From Varanus komodoensis (lineage: Eukaryota > Chordata > Lepidosauria > Squamata > Varanidae), in NCBI RefSeq assembly GCF_004798865.1, contig NW_025335761.1, forward strand, positions 23,685,687 to 23,749,686: DNA of 64,000 nucleotides. The letters run 5' to 3'. A program made the translations under genes and the position numbers. The notes under the pieces were generated by a model. The model saw nothing but the letters and a program-made list of their open reading frames with translations. It searched no databases and was not told the DNA's origin. Shown here piece by piece: positions 61,701-64,000 of the stretch; position 1 is the first letter of the stretch; the number at the start of each line of letters is the position of its first letter.

Positions 61701-62214
61701 CTCAGCTTTATAGGAAAGATTTTGATGGTGTGGAGGGTGCTGCAGAAGATGGAATTGCACCTCATGCACTTTTCAGTGACCATGTCAAATGTTTAGTAAG
61801 TTAACTTGTAGGCAAACTAGAGGTATTGAATTAAACAGAAATAAACATATAATTGGTAATAAAAAGTATGAAATCTCATGCATTGATTCACATATTCACA
61901 GCCATGATCTTTCAGCTAATATGTATTCAAAGAATACATTATATGAACCCAGAACCTCCAGCAGATGTGCCCATACCTGGCCCTGTCAAAACTTATCCTA
62001 GACTCATTTCTTTGCCTAAATGCATTTTAACCTGCTTTATAAGTTGTGTGGGTGCACCATTTAATGCAATAACTATGCTTACTCATCTACTGTAAGAAAA
62101 AATGTTATACTCCCTAGTTCTTCCTAGTCTTCACATGTATCTTACTTTAAACACTTTTGTACTGCTTCTTTTATGTTGATCTAGAAGGTCAACAATTTGT
62201 ATAATGGTTACTAG

Positions 62215-62460
62215 TTATGTCAGGCACATATTAATCATCCTGGATCAAGGGCAGTATTGTCTTGGTAGTGGATGGTATATAAACATTCTAAATAAATAAT
62301 AAAACAATAAATATTGCACATGGCAGTTGCTGGAGAGCACAGTATGTGTGCTTGCGTTTTTGTCCTGCCTGTGAGCTTCCAATAAGTATCTGACTGGCTG
62401 CTGTTCAAATGGAATGCTGGAATAGGTAAGCCTGACCCAGCACAGGTCTCATTATGTTTT
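62215..62460 (+). mobile_element. L2-like tail followed by a CR1/L3-type tail
   Basis: At 62215-62310, GGATGGTATATAAACATTCT with AAATAAATAATAAAACAATA is an L2-like tail. At 62345-62460, CCTGTGAGCTTCCAATAAGT, GGAATGCTGGAATAGGTAAG and TGACCCAGCACAGG match the tail family seen at 15385 and 25360. Confidence 0.5.
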
Positions 62461-64000
62461 TGTGATTATGCAGACGTACCTTTCCCTTAACGTTTTCCTT
62501 TTTCACTTCAGTGGAAAGGTAGCCTCTTGCATGAGAAAAGAAGCTTGAACAAAGCTGAACCCTTTACTGTAGTAAATGGGAAGCCTGTGTAAGATAGGTA
62601 CCATGTGCATACTATGGAGCAGCCCTAGATTTGAAGGCACTGCACTTATTCAGTAACAATCATGACTAGATATTTTCCTTGCTTGTTTATACATTTCCCC
62701 CCATAGCAATTTTATTTACTTCTTCCCAGCTACCTTTGCTTCCAAATCAGGAACAGAATCATAACTGACAGGCAAAATTTTAAAGCATTCTAAATGTCAC
62801 TGGACCTTTTAATAGAATTAATTAGCCTGCCACAGAGAAAATTTACTAGCCTGCTGGTTAATTTCACAATGTAAAATCATGGGGTTAGAGGTAGAAGGGG
62901 AAAATCCTTATTACTTTTAAATAATTATTTAAAGATGTGTGTCTTGCCTCTTTCAGACACCATTCAAGGGAAAACAACTTCAGTGCAAGCTTTTAAAATC
63001 TTAAATTGTGCACTATCATGCCTCCTTTTATAGTTAAAGAAATCTACACAGCTGAAATTAAAAGATATATACCAGCTATTAAGCATTAAAGTGGACACCC
63101 AGGAATAGGTGGGGTTCTAACTGGGAGGTGATTTTATTAATATTCTTAGTACCGTGTTAATTTAAGCAAACTACATATATTTCAGATGCAATGCTAAACT
63201 GAAATTGTACTTCAGGGAAATGTGTATTTGTGGATCTTGGTAAAATGGCATTTTCTTTTCAGAAGAAATGAAAACCTGTCAGGAATTTATTCAGTATTAG
63301 TTACAAAATGTGATTATTTATTGATAGTAGTAATTTCTTTCAAATTGCACCTAAGACTTCATTTTAATGAAATTTTCAAAATTATTCAAATAATTACTTA
63401 ATGCATTAAGTAAATTCATTTTGGACAGTATAATTAAATAATATAAGTTCACAGTATGAACAAATTTGTTCCTGGCATTTTTGAAGAAAACGCAGTGAGT
63501 GTGTGATGAATGAAATGCCAGATATATAGTATGCTGACATTAATTATATCATGGGCCCTTTTCCTGCATGTTTTTGAGTTTTTCTCTAGTGATATAATGG
63601 AGAGGAGGCTCAGGTACATTGCTTTGGCCACATTGGAAGAAAGGTGATCACATTTGTATAAATGTACCAATAGATAAGTAAAGAAATATTGCTTGGCTTC
63701 CAGTAAATGTCACTGGTCTAAACAAACTTTTGCTTGCAAAAATTCAAACTTTGCATCACAGTATTTGGTTATTGTTAGCATCATAGTAACAACACTGTCA
63801 ACAATCTAATCACCTTTCCTATCATGTATGCTGGTAACCCTTGGAAGGCCATGGCAGTTATAGGCAGCCTATAAATATGTGTATTAATGAAAATAACCCA
63901 AGCTCTATAAGAGATGAGAATTTTTTAAAAAATCCTTACTGAAGAGAATAGCCACCTTCCTACATTGGGGCTGTTTGAACCATATTACAGCCCACCATGG

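Larger units (their letters stand above)
52230..64000 (+). other. FMN1: FMN1 intron, first 11.8 kb (continues past the window)
   Basis: The following FH2 exon was not found. Contents are a SINE at 53930, the LINE complex at 55.1-59.6 kb, an L2-like 3' end at 61545 and CR1/L2 tails near 62215-62460, listed separately. 52300-53900, 59600-61100 and 62500-63800 are AT-rich without assigned elements. Confidence 0.65.

Overview
The window is nuclear DNA from a vertebrate, most likely a squamate reptile. It is AT-rich and intron-dominated. It carries BovB/RTE, CR1 and L2-like LINE fragments, tRNA-derived SINEs and small inverted-repeat DNA elements in a mix typical of lizards and snakes. I saw no bacterial-style genes, CRISPR arrays, convincing retroviral copies or complete second gene. 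The species cannot be fixed from the sequence alone.

One host gene spans the window on the + strand: formin-1 (FMN1), an actin nucleator. I place seven coding exons: 4801-4970 (inferred from splice signals only), 8923-10515 (large N-terminal exon), 11048-11165, 21043-21104, 43731-44461 (coiled coil, poly-proline FH1 and start of FH2), 47418-47568 and 52142-52229 (FH2 lasso and linker). All junctions are GT/AG, the phases chain without a break, and the joined protein follows the known FMN1 order. The rest of FH2 lies beyond position 64000, and the gene's 5' part probably lies before position 1. The introns are about 4.0, 0.5, 9.9, 22.6, 3.0, 4.6 and more than 11.8 kb.

The introns hold most of the other structure. 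1-4.8 kb has a U6 snRNA pseudogene fused directly to a CR1 LINE fragment, and a perfect 19-bp hairpin just before the first exon. 11.2-21 kb has a 373-bp TA-flanked inverted-repeat element and L2/CR1/SINE tails. 21-43.7 kb is densest: two more copies of that element (one truncated and holding a quasi-palindrome, one split by another repeat), BovB 3' ends, a 2.5-kb antisense L2-like LINE interrupted by a BovB tail, and an unidentified CpG-rich patch. 52-64 kb has an old RTE-type LINE (about 55.1-59.6 kb) that contains a 100-N assembly gap and is interrupted by a younger BovB copy.

I did not find a clearly new biological system. The observations most worth a second look are the U6-CR1 chimera, the nested RTE/BovB locus, the two perfect hairpins, the inverted repeat exactly at the edges of the assembly gap, and the CpG-rich patch at 26.6-27.0 kb.
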